A stretch of 64,000 bases of DNA, from the NCBI RefSeq assembly GCF_050948175.1, contig NW_027490111.1:806001-870000 (forward strand), written 5' to 3'. The stretch is from Xylocopa sonorina (taxonomy: Eukaryota; Arthropoda; Insecta; Hymenoptera; Apidae). Both the position numbers and the translations under genes were made by a program. Positions 23,802 to 36,503 of this stretch are shown piece by piece (the first letter of the stretch is position 1; each line of letters begins with the position of its first letter). The notes beneath the pieces were generated by a model that was given only the letters and a program-made list of their open reading frames with translations, had not been told where the DNA came from and made no database searches.

Positions 23802-25715
23802 ATGAAACATAGATATGAGATGCAATATCTCGTTTTAAGAAGCATTTGAACTCTATTGCTTCGATACGTAGACATCTGCAAACGCTATTTCCTTGCAAGA
23901 AAGTGTCGCACTTACATTCATTTGATGTGTAGACGAGGAATACATAACACTTCGCAAATCATATTATATCTTACCATGAAAGATAGGAATGAGATGCGAT
24001 ATCGCGTTTTAAGAATCATAAGAACTCTATTGCTACGATACGTAGACATCTGCAAACGCTATTTCCTTGCAAGGAAGTGTCGCATTTACATTCATTTGAA
24101 GTGTAGACGAGGAATACATAACACTCCGCAAATCATATTATATCTTACCATGAAACATAGAAATGAGATGCGATATCGCGTTTTAAGAAGCATTAGAACT
24201 CTATTGCTGCGATACGCAGACATCAGCAAACGCTATTTCCTTGCAAGGAAGTGTCGCATTTACATTCATTTGAAGTGTAGACGAGGAATACATAACACTT
24301 CGCAAATCATATTATATCTTACCATGGAACATAGAAATGAGATGCGATATCGCGTTCTAAGAAGCAATAGAACACTACTGCTACGATAGGTAGACATTTG
24401 CAAACGCCATTTCCTTGCAAGGAAGTGTCGCATTTGCATTCATTTGAATTGTAGACGAGGAATACATGATACTTCGCAAATCATATTATATCGTACCATG
24501 AAACATAGAAATGAGATGCGATATCGCGTTTTAAGAAGCATTAGAACACTATTGCTACGATAGGTAGACATTTGCAAACGCTATTTCCTAGCAAAGAAGT
24601 GTCGCATTTACATTCATTTGAAGTGTAGGCGAGGAATACATAACACATAGCAAATCATATTATATCTTACCATGAAACATAGAAGTGAGATGCGATATCG
24701 CGTTTTAAGAAGCATTAGAACTCTACTGCTACGATACGTAGACATCTGCAAACGCTATTTCCTAGCGAGGAAGTCTCGCATTCACATTCATTTGAAGTGT
24801 AGACGAGGAATACATAACACTTCGCAAATCATATTATATCTTACCATGAAACATAGAAATGAGATGCGATATCGCGTTTTAAGAAGCATTAGATCTCTAT
24901 TGCTATGATACGTAGACATCTGCAAACGCTATTTCCTTGCAAGGATGTGTCGCATTTACATTCATTTGAATCGTAGACGAGGAATGCATAACACTTCGCA
25001 ATGAATATTATATCTTATCATGAAACATAGATATGAGATGCAATATCTCGTTTTAAGAAGCATTTGAACTCTATTGCTTCGATACGTAGACATCTGCAAA
25101 CGCTATTTCCTTGCAAGGAAGTGTCGCATTTACATTCATTTGAAGTGTAGACGAGGAATACATAACACTTCGCAAATCATATTATATCTTACCATGAAAC
25201 ATAGAAATCAGAGGCGATATCGCGTTTTAAGAAGCATTAGAACTCTATTGCTACGATACGTAGACATCTGCAAACGCTATTTCCTTGCAAGGAAGTGTCG
25301 CATTTACACTCATTTGAATCGTAGACGAGGAATACATAACACTTCGCAATGAATATTATATCTTATCATGAAACATAGATATGAGATGCAATATCTCGTT
25401 TTAAGAAGCATTTGAACTCTATTGCTTCGATACGTAGACATCTGCAAACGCTATTTCCTTGCAAGGAAGTGTCGCATTTACATTCATTTGAAGTGTAGAC
25501 GAGGAATACATAACACTTCGCAAATCATATTATATCTTACCATGAAACATAGAAATGAGATGCGATATCGCGTTTTAAGAAGCATTAGAACTCAATTGCT
25601 GCGATACGCAGACATCTGCAAACGCTATTTCCTTGGAAGGAAGTGTCGCATTTACATTCATTTGAATCGTAGACGAGGAATACATAACACTTCGCAATGA
25701 ATATTATATCTTATC
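23802..25715. repeat. HOR unit 4: canonical 11-monomer unit
   Basis: Complete M1-M11, C form in M4 and A form in M6. Together with unit 3 it makes the 30-monomer block that is copied again at 25,716. Confidence 0.9.
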
Positions 25716-28700
25716 ATGAAACATAGATATGAGATGCAATATCTCGTTTTAAGAAGCATTTGAACTCTATTGCTTCGATACGTAGACATCTGCAAACGCT
25801 ATTTCCTTGCAAGAAAGTGTCGCACTTACATTCATTTGATGTGTAGACGAGGAATACATAACACTTCGCAAATCATATTATGTCTTACCATGAAAGATAG
25901 GAATGAGATGCGATATCGCGTTTTAAGAATCATAAGAACTCTATTGCTACGATACGTAGACATCTGCAAACGCTATTTCCTTGCAAGGAAGTGTCGCATT
26001 TACATTCATTTGAAGTGTAGACGAGGAATACATAACACTCCGCAAATCATATTATATCTTACCATGAAACATAGAAATGAGATGCGATATCGCGTTTTAA
26101 GAAGCATTAGAACTCTATTGCTGCGATACGCAGACATCAGCAAACGCTATTTCCTTGCAAGGAAGTGTCGCATTTACATTCATTTGAAGTGTAGACGAGG
26201 AATACATAACACTTCGCAAATCATATTATATCTTACCATGGAACATAGAAATGAGATGCGATATCGCGTTCTAAGAAGCAATAGAACACTACTGCTACGA
26301 TAGGTAGACATTTGCAAACGCTATTTCCTTGCAAGGAAGTGTCGCATTTGCATTCATTTGAATTGTAGACGAGGAATACATGATACTTCGCAAATCATAT
26401 TATATCGTACCATGAAACATAGAAATGAGATGCGATATCGCGTTTTAAGAAGCATTAGAACACTATTGCTACGATAGGTAGACATTTGCAAACGCTATTT
26501 CCTAGCAAAGAAGTGTCGCATTTACATTCATTTGAAGTGTAGGCGAGGAATACATAACACATAGCAAATCATATTATATCTTACCATGAAACATAGAAGT
26601 GAGATGCGATATCGCGTTTTAAGAAGCATTGGAACTCTACTGCTACGATACGTAGACATCTGCAAACGCTATTTCCTAGCGAGGAAGTCTCGCATTCACA
26701 TTCATTTGAAGTGTAGACGAGGAATACATAACACTTCGCAAATCATATTATATCTTACCATGAAACATAGAAATGAGATGCGATATCGCGTTTTAAGAAG
26801 CATTAGATCTCTATTGCTATGATACGTAGACATCTGCAAACGCTATTTCCTTGCAAGGATGTGTCGCATTTACATTCATTTGAATCGTAGACGAGGAATG
26901 CATAACACTTCGCAATGAATATTATATCTTATCATGAAACATAGATATGAGATGCAATATCTCGTTTTAAGAAGCATTTGAACTCTATTGCTTCGATACG
27001 TAGACATCTGCAAACGCTATTTCCTTGCAAGGAAGTGTCGCATTTACATTCATTTGAAGTGTAGACGAGGAATACATAACACATAGCAAATCATATTATA
27101 TCTTACCATGAAACATAGAAGTGAGATGCGATATCGCGTTTTAAGAAGCATTGGAACTCTACTGCTACGATACGTAGACATCTGCAAACGCTATTTCCTA
27201 GCGAGGAAGTCCCGCATTCACATTCATTTGAAGTGTAGACGAGGAATACATAACACTTCGCAAATCATATTATATCTTACCATGAAACATAGAAATGAGA
27301 TGCGATATCGCGTTTTAAGAAGCATTAGATCTCTATTGCTATGATACGTAGACATCTGCAAACGCTATTTCCTTGCAAGGATGTGTCGCATTTACATTCA
27401 TTTGAATCGTAGACGAGGAATGCATAACACTTCGCAATGAATATTATATCTTATCATGAAACATAGATATGAGATGCAATATCTCGTTTTAAGAAGCATT
27501 TGAACTCTATTGCTTCGATACGTAGACATCTGCAAACGCTATTTCCTTGCAAGGAAGTGTCGCATTTACATTCATTTGAAGTGTAGACGAGGAATACATA
27601 ACACTTCGCAAATCATATTATATCTTACCATGAAACATAGAAATCAGATGCGATATCGCGTTTTAAGAATTATAAGAACTCTATTGCTACGATACGTAGA
27701 CATCTGCAAACGCTATTTCCTTGCAAGGTAGTGTCGCATTTACATTCATTTGAAGTGTAGACGAGGAATACATAACACTCCGCAAATCATATTATATCTT
27801 ACTATGGAACATAGAAATGAGATGCGATATCGCGTTTTAAGAATCATAATAACTCTATTGCTACGATAGGTAGACATTTGCAAACGCTATTTCCTTGCAA
27901 GGAAGTGTCGCATTTGCATTCATTTGAAGTGTAGACGAGGAATACATGATACTTCGCAAATCATATCATATCTTACCATGAAACATAGAAATGAGATGCG
28001 ATATCGCGTTTTAAGAAGCATTAGATCATTATTGCTACGATAGGTAGACACTTGCAAACGCTATTTCCTAGCAAAGAAGTGTCGCATTTACATCCATTTG
28101 AAGTGTAGGCGAGGAATACATAACACATAGCAAATCATATTATATCTTACCATGAAACATAGAAATGAGATGCGATATCGCGTTTTAAGAAGCATTAGAA
28201 CTCTATTGCTACGATACGTAGACATCTGCAAGCGCTATTTCCTAGCGAGGAAGTGTCGCATTCACATTCATTTGAAGTGTAGACGAGGAATACATAACAC
28301 TTCGCAAATCATATTATATCTTACCATGAAACATAGAAATGAGATGCGATATCGAGTTTTAAGAAGCATTAGATCTCTATTGCTATGATACGTAGACATC
28401 TGCAAACGCTATTTCCTTGCAAGGATGTGTCGCATTTACATTCATTTGAATCGTAGACGAGGAATGCATAACACTTCGCAATGAATATTATATCTTATCA
28501 TGAAACATAGATATGAGGTGCAATATCTCGTTTTAAGAAGCATTTGAACTCTATTGCTTCGATACGTAGACATCTGCAAACGCTATTTCCTTGCAAGGAA
28601 GTGTCGCATTTACATTCATTTGAAGTGTAGACGAGGAATACATAACACTTCGCAAATCATATTATATCTTACCATGAAACATAGAAATCAGATGCGATAT

Positions 28701-29195
28701 CGCGTTTTAAGAAGCATTAGAACTCTATTGCTACGATACGTAGACATCTGCAAACGCTATTTCCTTGCAAGGAAGTGTCGCATTTACACTCATTTGAATC
28801 GTAGACGAGGAATACATAACACTTCGCAATGAATATTATATCTTATCATGAAACATAGATATGAGATGCAATATCTCGTTTTAAGAAGCATTTGAACTCT
28901 ATTGCTTCGATACGTAGACATCTGCAAACGCTATTTCCTTGCAAGGAAGTGTCGCATTTACATTCATTTGAAGTGTAGACGAGGAATACATAACACTTCG
29001 CAAATCATATTATATCTTACCATGAAACATAGAAATGAGATGCGATATCGCGTTTTAAGAAGCATTAGAACTCAATTGCTGCGATACGCAGACATCTGCA
29101 AACGCTATTTCCTTGGAAGGAAGTGTCGCATTTACATTCATTTGAATCGTAGACGAGGAATACATAACACTTCGCAATGAATATTATATCTTATC
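25716..29195. repeat. HOR unit 5: 20-monomer unit, copy of unit 3 plus one monomer
   Basis: Matches unit 3 at an offset of 5,220 bp (30 monomers) up to 28,151. At 28,152-28,325 one extra 174-bp monomer is present (M6-like with CAAGCGC and TAGCGAGGAAGTGTCGC), after which the offset becomes 5,394 (31 monomers). A private change is TATGTCTTACC at 25,882. Confidence 0.88.
28152..28325 (+). repeat. Single-monomer insertion that distinguishes unit 5 from unit 3
   Basis: This monomer has no partner in unit 3. It opens as a common monomer and has CAAGCGCTATTTCC, CCTAGCGAGG and TTCACATTC. Similar monomers occur at about 39,636, 43,116, 46,950, 49,206, 53,034 and 58,254, so the type circulates in the array. 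Either it was gained here or lost from unit 3. Confidence 0.8.
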
Positions 29196-31631
29196 ATGAA
29201 ACATAGATATGAGATGCAATATCTCGTTTTAAGAAGCATTTGAACTCTATTGCTTCGATACGTAGACATCTGCAAACGCTATTTCCTTGCAAGAAAGTGT
29301 CGCACTTACATTCATTTGATGTGTAGACGAGGAATACATAACACTTCGCAAATCATATTATATCTTACCATGAAAGATAGGAATGAGATGCGATATCGCG
29401 TTTTAAGAATCATAAGAACTCTATTGCTACGATACGTAGACATCTGCAAACGCTATTTCCTTGCAAGGAAGTGTCGCATTTACATTCATTTGAAGTGTAG
29501 ACGAGGAATACATAACACTCCGCAAATCATATTATATCTTACCATGAAACATAGAAATGAGATGCGATATCGCGTTTTAAGAAGCATTAGAACTCTATTG
29601 CTGCGATACGCAGACATCAGCAAACGCTATTTCCTTGCAAGGAAGTGTCGCATTTACATTCATTTGAAGTGTAGACGAGGAATACATAACACTTCGCAAA
29701 TCATATTATATCTTACCATGGAACATAGAAATGAGATGCGATATCGCGTTCTAAGAAGCAATAGAACACTACTGCTACGATAGGTAGACATTTGCAAACG
29801 CCATTTCCTTGCAAGGAAGTGTCGCATTTGCATTCATTTGAATTGTAGACGAGGAATACATGATACTTCGCAAATCATATTATATCGTACCATGAAACAT
29901 AGAAATGAGATGCGATATCGCGTTTTAAGAAGCATTAGAACACTATTGCTACGATAGGTAGACATTTGCAAACGCTATTTCCTAGCAAAGAAGTGTCGCA
30001 TTTACATTCATTTGAAGTGTAGGCGAGGAATACATAACACATAGCAAATCATATTATATCTTACCATGAAACATAGAAGTGAGATGCGATATCGCGTTTT
30101 AAGAAGCATTAGAACTCTACTGCTACGATACGTAGACATCTGCAAACGCTATTTCCTAGCGAGGAAGTCTCGCATTCACATTCATTTGAAGTGTAGACGA
30201 GGAATACATAACACTTCGCAAATCATATTATATCTTACCATGAAACATAGAAATGAGATGCGATATCGCGTTTTAAGAAGCATTAGATCTCTATTGCTAT
30301 GATACGTAGACATCTGCAAATGCTATTTCCTTGCAAGGATGTGTCGCATTTACATTCATTTGAATCGTAGACGAGGAATGCATAACACTTCGCAATGAAT
30401 ATTATATCTTATCATGAAACATAGATATGAGATGCAATATCTCGTTTTAAGAAGCATTTGAACTCTATTGCTTCGATACGTAGACATCTGCAAACGCTAT
30501 TTCCTTGCAAGGAAGTGTCGCATTTACATTCATTTGAAGTGTAGACGAGGAATACATAACACTTCGCAAATCATATTATATCTTACCATGAAACATAGAA
30601 GTGAGATGCGATATCGCGTTTTAAGAAGCATTAGAACTCTACTGCTACGATACGTAGACATCTGCAAGCGCTATTTCCTAGCGAGGAAGTGTCGCATTCA
30701 CATTCATTTGAAGTGTAGACGAGGAATACATAACACTTCGCAAATCATATTATATCTTACCATGAAACATAGAAATGAGATGCGATATCGAGTTTTAAGA
30801 AGCATTAGATCTCTATTGCTATGATACGTAGACATCTGCAAACGCTATTTCCTTGCAAGGATGTGTCGCATTTACATTCATTTGAATCGTAGACGAGGAA
30901 TGCATAACACTTCGCAATGAATATTATATCTTATCATGAAACATAGATATGAGGTGCAATATCTCGTTTTAAGAAGCATTTGAACTCTATTGCTTCGATA
31001 CGTAGACATCTGCAAACGCTATTTCCTTGCAAGGAAGTGTCGCATTTACATTCATTTGAAGTGTAGACGAGGAATACATAACACTTCGCAAATCATATTA
31101 TATCTTACCATGAAACATAGAAATCAGATGCGATATCGCGTTTTAAGAAGCATTAGAACTCTATTGCTACGATACGTAGACATCTGCAAACGCTATTTCC
31201 TTGCAAGGAAGTGTCGCATTTACACTCATTTGAATCGTAGGCGAGGAATACATAACACTTCGCAATGAATATTATATCTTATCATGAAACATAGATATGA
31301 GATGCAATATCTCGTTTTAAGAAGCATTTGAACTCTATTGCTTCGATACGTAGACATCTGCAAACGCTATTTCCTTGCAAGGAAGTGTCGCATTTACATT
31401 CATTTGAAGTGTAGACGAGGAATACATAACACTTCGCAAATCATATTATATCTTACCATGAAACATAGAAATGAGATGCGATATCGCGTTTTAAGAAGCA
31501 TTAGAACTCAATTGCTGCGATACGCAGACATCTGCAAACGCTATTTCCTTGGAAGGAAGTGTCGCATTTACATTCATTTGAATCGTAGACGAGGAATACA
31601 TAACACTTCGCAATGAATATTATATCTTATC
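29196..31631. repeat. HOR unit 6: 14-monomer unit
   Basis: M1-M8 match unit 4 at an offset of 31 monomers to about 30,588; then an M6-like monomer with CAAGCGC, an M7 with ATATCGAGTTTT, and M8-M11 follow. C form in M4 and A form in M6. Private changes include CAAATGCTATTTCC near 30,317 and GTAGGCGAGG near 31,237. Confidence 0.86.
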
Positions 31632-33545
31632 ATGAAACATAGATATGAGATGCAATATCTCGTTTTAAGAAGCATTTGAACTCTATTGCTTCGATACGTA
31701 GACATCTGCAAACGCTATTTCCTTGCAAGAAAGTGTCGCACTTACATTCATTTGATGTGTAGACGAGGAATACATAACACTTCGCAAATCATATTATATC
31801 TTACCATGAAAGATAGGAATGAGATGCGATATCGCGTTTTAAGAATCATAAGAACTCTATTGCTACGATACGTAGACATCTGCAAACGCTATTTCCTTGC
31901 AAGGAAGTGTCGCATTTACATTCATTTGAAGTGTAGACGAGGAATACATAACACTCCGCAAATCATATTATATCTTACCATGAAACATAGAAATGAGATG
32001 CGATATCGCGTTTTAAGAAGCATTAGAACTCTATTGCTGCGATACGCAGACATCAGCAAACGCTATTTCCTTGCAAGGAAGTGTCGCATTTACATTCATT
32101 TGAAGTGTAGACGAGGAATACATAACACTTCGCAAATCATATTATATCTTACCATGGAACATAGAAATGAGATGCGATATCGCGTTCTAAGAAGCAATAG
32201 AACACTACTGCTACGATAGGTAGACATTTGCAAACGCCATTTCCTTGCAAGGAAGTGTCGCATTTGCATTCATTTGAATTGTAGACGAGGAATACATGAT
32301 ACTTCGCAAATCATATTATATCGTACCATGAAACATAGAAATGAGATGCGATATCGCGTTTTAAGAAGCATTAGAACACTATTGCTACGATAGGTAGACA
32401 TTTGCAAACGCTATTTCCTAGCAAAGAAGTGTCGCATTTACATTCATTTGAAGTGTAGGCGAGGAATACATAACACATAGCAAATCATATTATATCTTAC
32501 CATGAAACATAGAAGTGAGATGCGATATCGCGTTTTAAGAAGCATTAGAACTCTACTGCTACGATACGTAGACATCTGCAAACGCTATTTCCTAGCGAGG
32601 AAGTCTCGCATTCACATTCATTTGAAGTGTAGACGAGGAATACATAACACTTCGCAAATCATATTATATCTAACCATGAAACATAGAAATGAGATGCGAT
32701 ATCGCGTTTTAAGAAGCATTAGATCTCTATTGCTATGATACGTAGACATCTGCAAACGCTATTTCCTTGCAAGGATGTGTCGCATTTACATTCATTTGAA
32801 TCGTAGACGAGGAATGCATAACACTTCGCAATGAATATTATATCTTATCATGAAACATAGATATGAGATGCAATATCTCGTTTTAAGAAGCATTTGAACT
32901 CTATTGCTTCGATACGTAGACATCTGCAAACGCTATTTCCTTGCAAGGAAGTGTCGCATTTACATTCATTTGAAGTGTAGACGAGGAATACATAACACTT
33001 CGCAAATCATATTATATCTTACCATGAAACATAGAAATCAGAGGCGATATCGCGTTTTAAGAAGCATTAGAACTCTATTGCTACGATACGTAGACATCTG
33101 CAAACGCTATTTCCTTGCAAGGAAGTGTCGCATTTACACTCATTTGAATCGTAGACGAGGAATACATAACACTTCGCAATGAATATTATATCTTATCATG
33201 AAACATAGATATGAGATGCAATATCTCGTTTTAAGAAGCATTTGAACTCTATTGCTTCGATACGTAGACATCTGCAAACGCTATTTCCTTGCAAGGAAGT
33301 GTCGCATTTACATTCATTTGAAGTGTAGACGAGGAATACATAACACTTCGCAAATCATATTATATCTTACCATGAAACATAGAAATGAGATGCGATATCG
33401 CGTTTTAAGAAGCATTAGAACTCAATTGCTGCGATACGCAGACATCTGCAAACGCTATTTCCTTGGAAGGAAGTGTCGCATTTACATTCATTTGAATCGT
33501 AGACGAGGAATACATAACACTTCGCAATGAATATTATATCTTATC
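31632..33545. repeat. HOR unit 7: canonical 11-monomer unit
   Basis: Complete M1-M11, C form in M4 and A form in M6. A private change is ATATCTAACC near 32,670. Confidence 0.9.
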
Positions 33546-36503
33546 ATGAAACATAGATATGAGATGCAATATCTCGTTTTAAGAAGCATTTGAACTCTAT
33601 TGCTTCGATACGTAGACATCTGCAAACGCTATTTCCTTGCAAGAAAGTGTCGCACTTACATTCATTTGATGTGTAGACGAGGAATACATAACACTTCGCA
33701 AATCATATTATATCTTACCATGAAAGATAGGAATGAGATGCGATATCGCGTTTTAAGAATCATAAGAACTCTATTGCTACGATACGTAGACATCTGCAAA
33801 CGCTATTTCCTTGCAAGGAAGTGTCGCATTTACATTCATTTGAAGTGTAGACGAGGAATACATAACACTCCGCAAATCATATTATATCTTACCATGAAAC
33901 ATAGAAATGAGATGCGATATCGCGTTTTAAGAAGCATTAGAACTCTATTGCTGCGATACGCAGACATCAGCAAACGCTATTTCCTTGCAAGGAAGTGTCG
34001 CATTTACATTCATTTGAAGTGTAGACGAGGAATACATAACACTTCGCAAATCATATTATATCTTACCATGGAACATAGAAATGAGATGCGATATCGCGTT
34101 CTAAGAAGCAATAGAACACTACTGCTACGATAGGTAGACATTTGCAAACGCTATTTCCTTGCAAGGAAGTGTCGCATTTGCATTCATTTGAATTGTAGAC
34201 GAGGAATACATGATACTTCGCAAATCATATTATATCGTACCATGAAACATAGAAATGAGATGCGATATCGCGTTTTAAGAAGCATTAGAACACTATTGCT
34301 ACGATAGGTAGACATTTGCAAACGCTATTTCCTAGCAAAGAAGTGTCGCATTTACATTCATTTGAAGTGTAGGCGAGGAATACATAACACATAGCAAATC
34401 ATATTATATCTTACCATGAAACATAGAAGTGAGATGCGATATCGCGTTTTAAGAAGCATTGGAACTCTACTGCTACGATACGTAGACATCTGCAAACGCT
34501 ATTTCCTACCGAGGAAGTCTCGCATTCACATTCATTTGAAGTGTAGACGAGGAATACATAACACTTCGCAAATCATATTATATCTTACCATGAAACATAG
34601 AAATGAGATGCGATATCGCGTTTTAAGAAGCATTAGATCTCCATTGCTATGATACGTAGACATCTGCAAACGCTATTTCCTTGCAAGGATGTGTCGCATT
34701 TACATTCATTTGAATCGTAGACGAGGAATGCATAACACTTCGCAATGAATATTATATCTTATCATGAAACATAGATATGAGATGCAATATCTCGTTTTAA
34801 GAAGCATTTGAACTCTATTGCCTCGATACGTAGACATCTGCAAACGCTATTTCCTTGCAAGGAAGTGTCGCATTTACATTCATTTGAAGTGTAGACGAGG
34901 AATACATAACACTTCGCAAATCATATTATATCTTACCATGAAACATAGAAATCAGATGCGATATCGCGTTTTAAGAAGCATTAGAACTCTATTGCTACGT
35001 TACGTAGACATCTGCAAACGCTATTTCCTTGCAAGGAAGCGTCGCATTTACACTCATTTGAATCGTAGACGAGGAATACATAACACTTCGCAATGAATAT
35101 TATATCTTATCATGAAACATAGATATGAGATGCAATATCTCGTTTTAAGAAGCATTTGAACTCTATTGCTTCGATACGTAGACATCTGCAAACGCTATTT
35201 CCTTGCAAGGAAGTGTCGCATTTACATTCATTTGAAGTGTAGACGAGGAATACATAACACTTCGCAAATCATATTATATCTTACCATGAAACATAGAAAT
35301 GAGATGCGATATCGCGTTTTAAGAAGCATTAGAACTCTATTGCTGCGATACGCAGACATCTGCAAACGCTATTTCCTTGGAAGGAAGTGTCGCATTTACA
35401 TTCATTTGAATCGTAGACGAGGAATACATAACACTTCGCAATGAATATTATATCTTATCATGAAACATAGATATGAGATGCAATATCTCGTTTTAAGAAG
35501 CATTTGAACTCTATTGCTTCGATAAGTAGACATCTGCAAACGCTATTTCCTTGCAAGAAAGTGTCGCACTTACATTCATTTCATGTGTAGACGAGGAATA
35601 CATAACACTTCGCAAATCATATTATATCTTACCATGAAACATAGAAATGAGATGCGATATCGCGTTTTAAGAAGCATTAGAACACTATTGCTACGATAGG
35701 TAGACATTTGCAAACGCTATTTCCTAGCAAAGAAGTGTCGCATTTACATTCATTTGAAGTGTAGGCGAGGAATACATAACACATAGCAAATCATATTATA
35801 TCTTACCATGAAACATAGAAATGAGATGCGATATCGCGTTTTAAGAATCATAAGAACTCTATTGCTACGATACGTAGACATCTGCAAACGCTATTTCCTT
35901 GCAAAGAAGTGTCGCATTTACATTCATTTGAAGTGTAGACGAGGAATACATAACACTACGCAAATCATATTATATCTTACCATGAAAGATAGGAATGAGA
36001 TGCGATATCGCGTTTTAAGAATCATAAGAACTCTATTGCTACGATACGTAGACATCTGCAAACGCTATTTCCTTGCAAGGAAGTGTCGCATTTACATTCA
36101 TTTGAAGTGTAGACGAGGAATACATAACACTCCGCAAATCATATTATATCTTACCATGAAACATAGAAATGAGATGCGATATCGCGTTTTAAGAAGCATT
36201 AGAACTCTATTGCTGCGATACGCAGACATATGCAAACGCTATTTCCTAGCGAGGAAGTGTCGCATTTACATTCATTTGAAGTGTAGACGAGGAATACATA
36301 ACACTTCGCAAATCATATTATATCTTACCATGAAACATAGAAATGAGATGCGATATCGCGTTTTAAGAAGCATTAGAACTCAATTGCTGCGATACGCAGA
36401 CATCTGCAAACGCTATTTCCTTGGAAGGAAGTGTCGCATTTACATTCATTTGAATCGTAGACGAGGAATACATAACACTTCGCAATGAATATTATATCTT
36501 ATC
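33546..36503. repeat. HOR unit 8: 17-monomer unit, left copy of a tandem pair
   Basis: M1-M11 with private marks CCTACCGAGG (34,507), AGATCTCCATTGC (34,636), TTGCCTCGATACG (34,820) and CTACGTTACG (34,995), followed by an M1 variant with GATAAGTAG and TTTCATGTG (35,460), M5-like, an AAAGAAG/ACACTACGC monomer, M2, an M3-like monomer with ACATATGC, and M11. T form in M4 and G form in M6. Confidence 0.9.
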
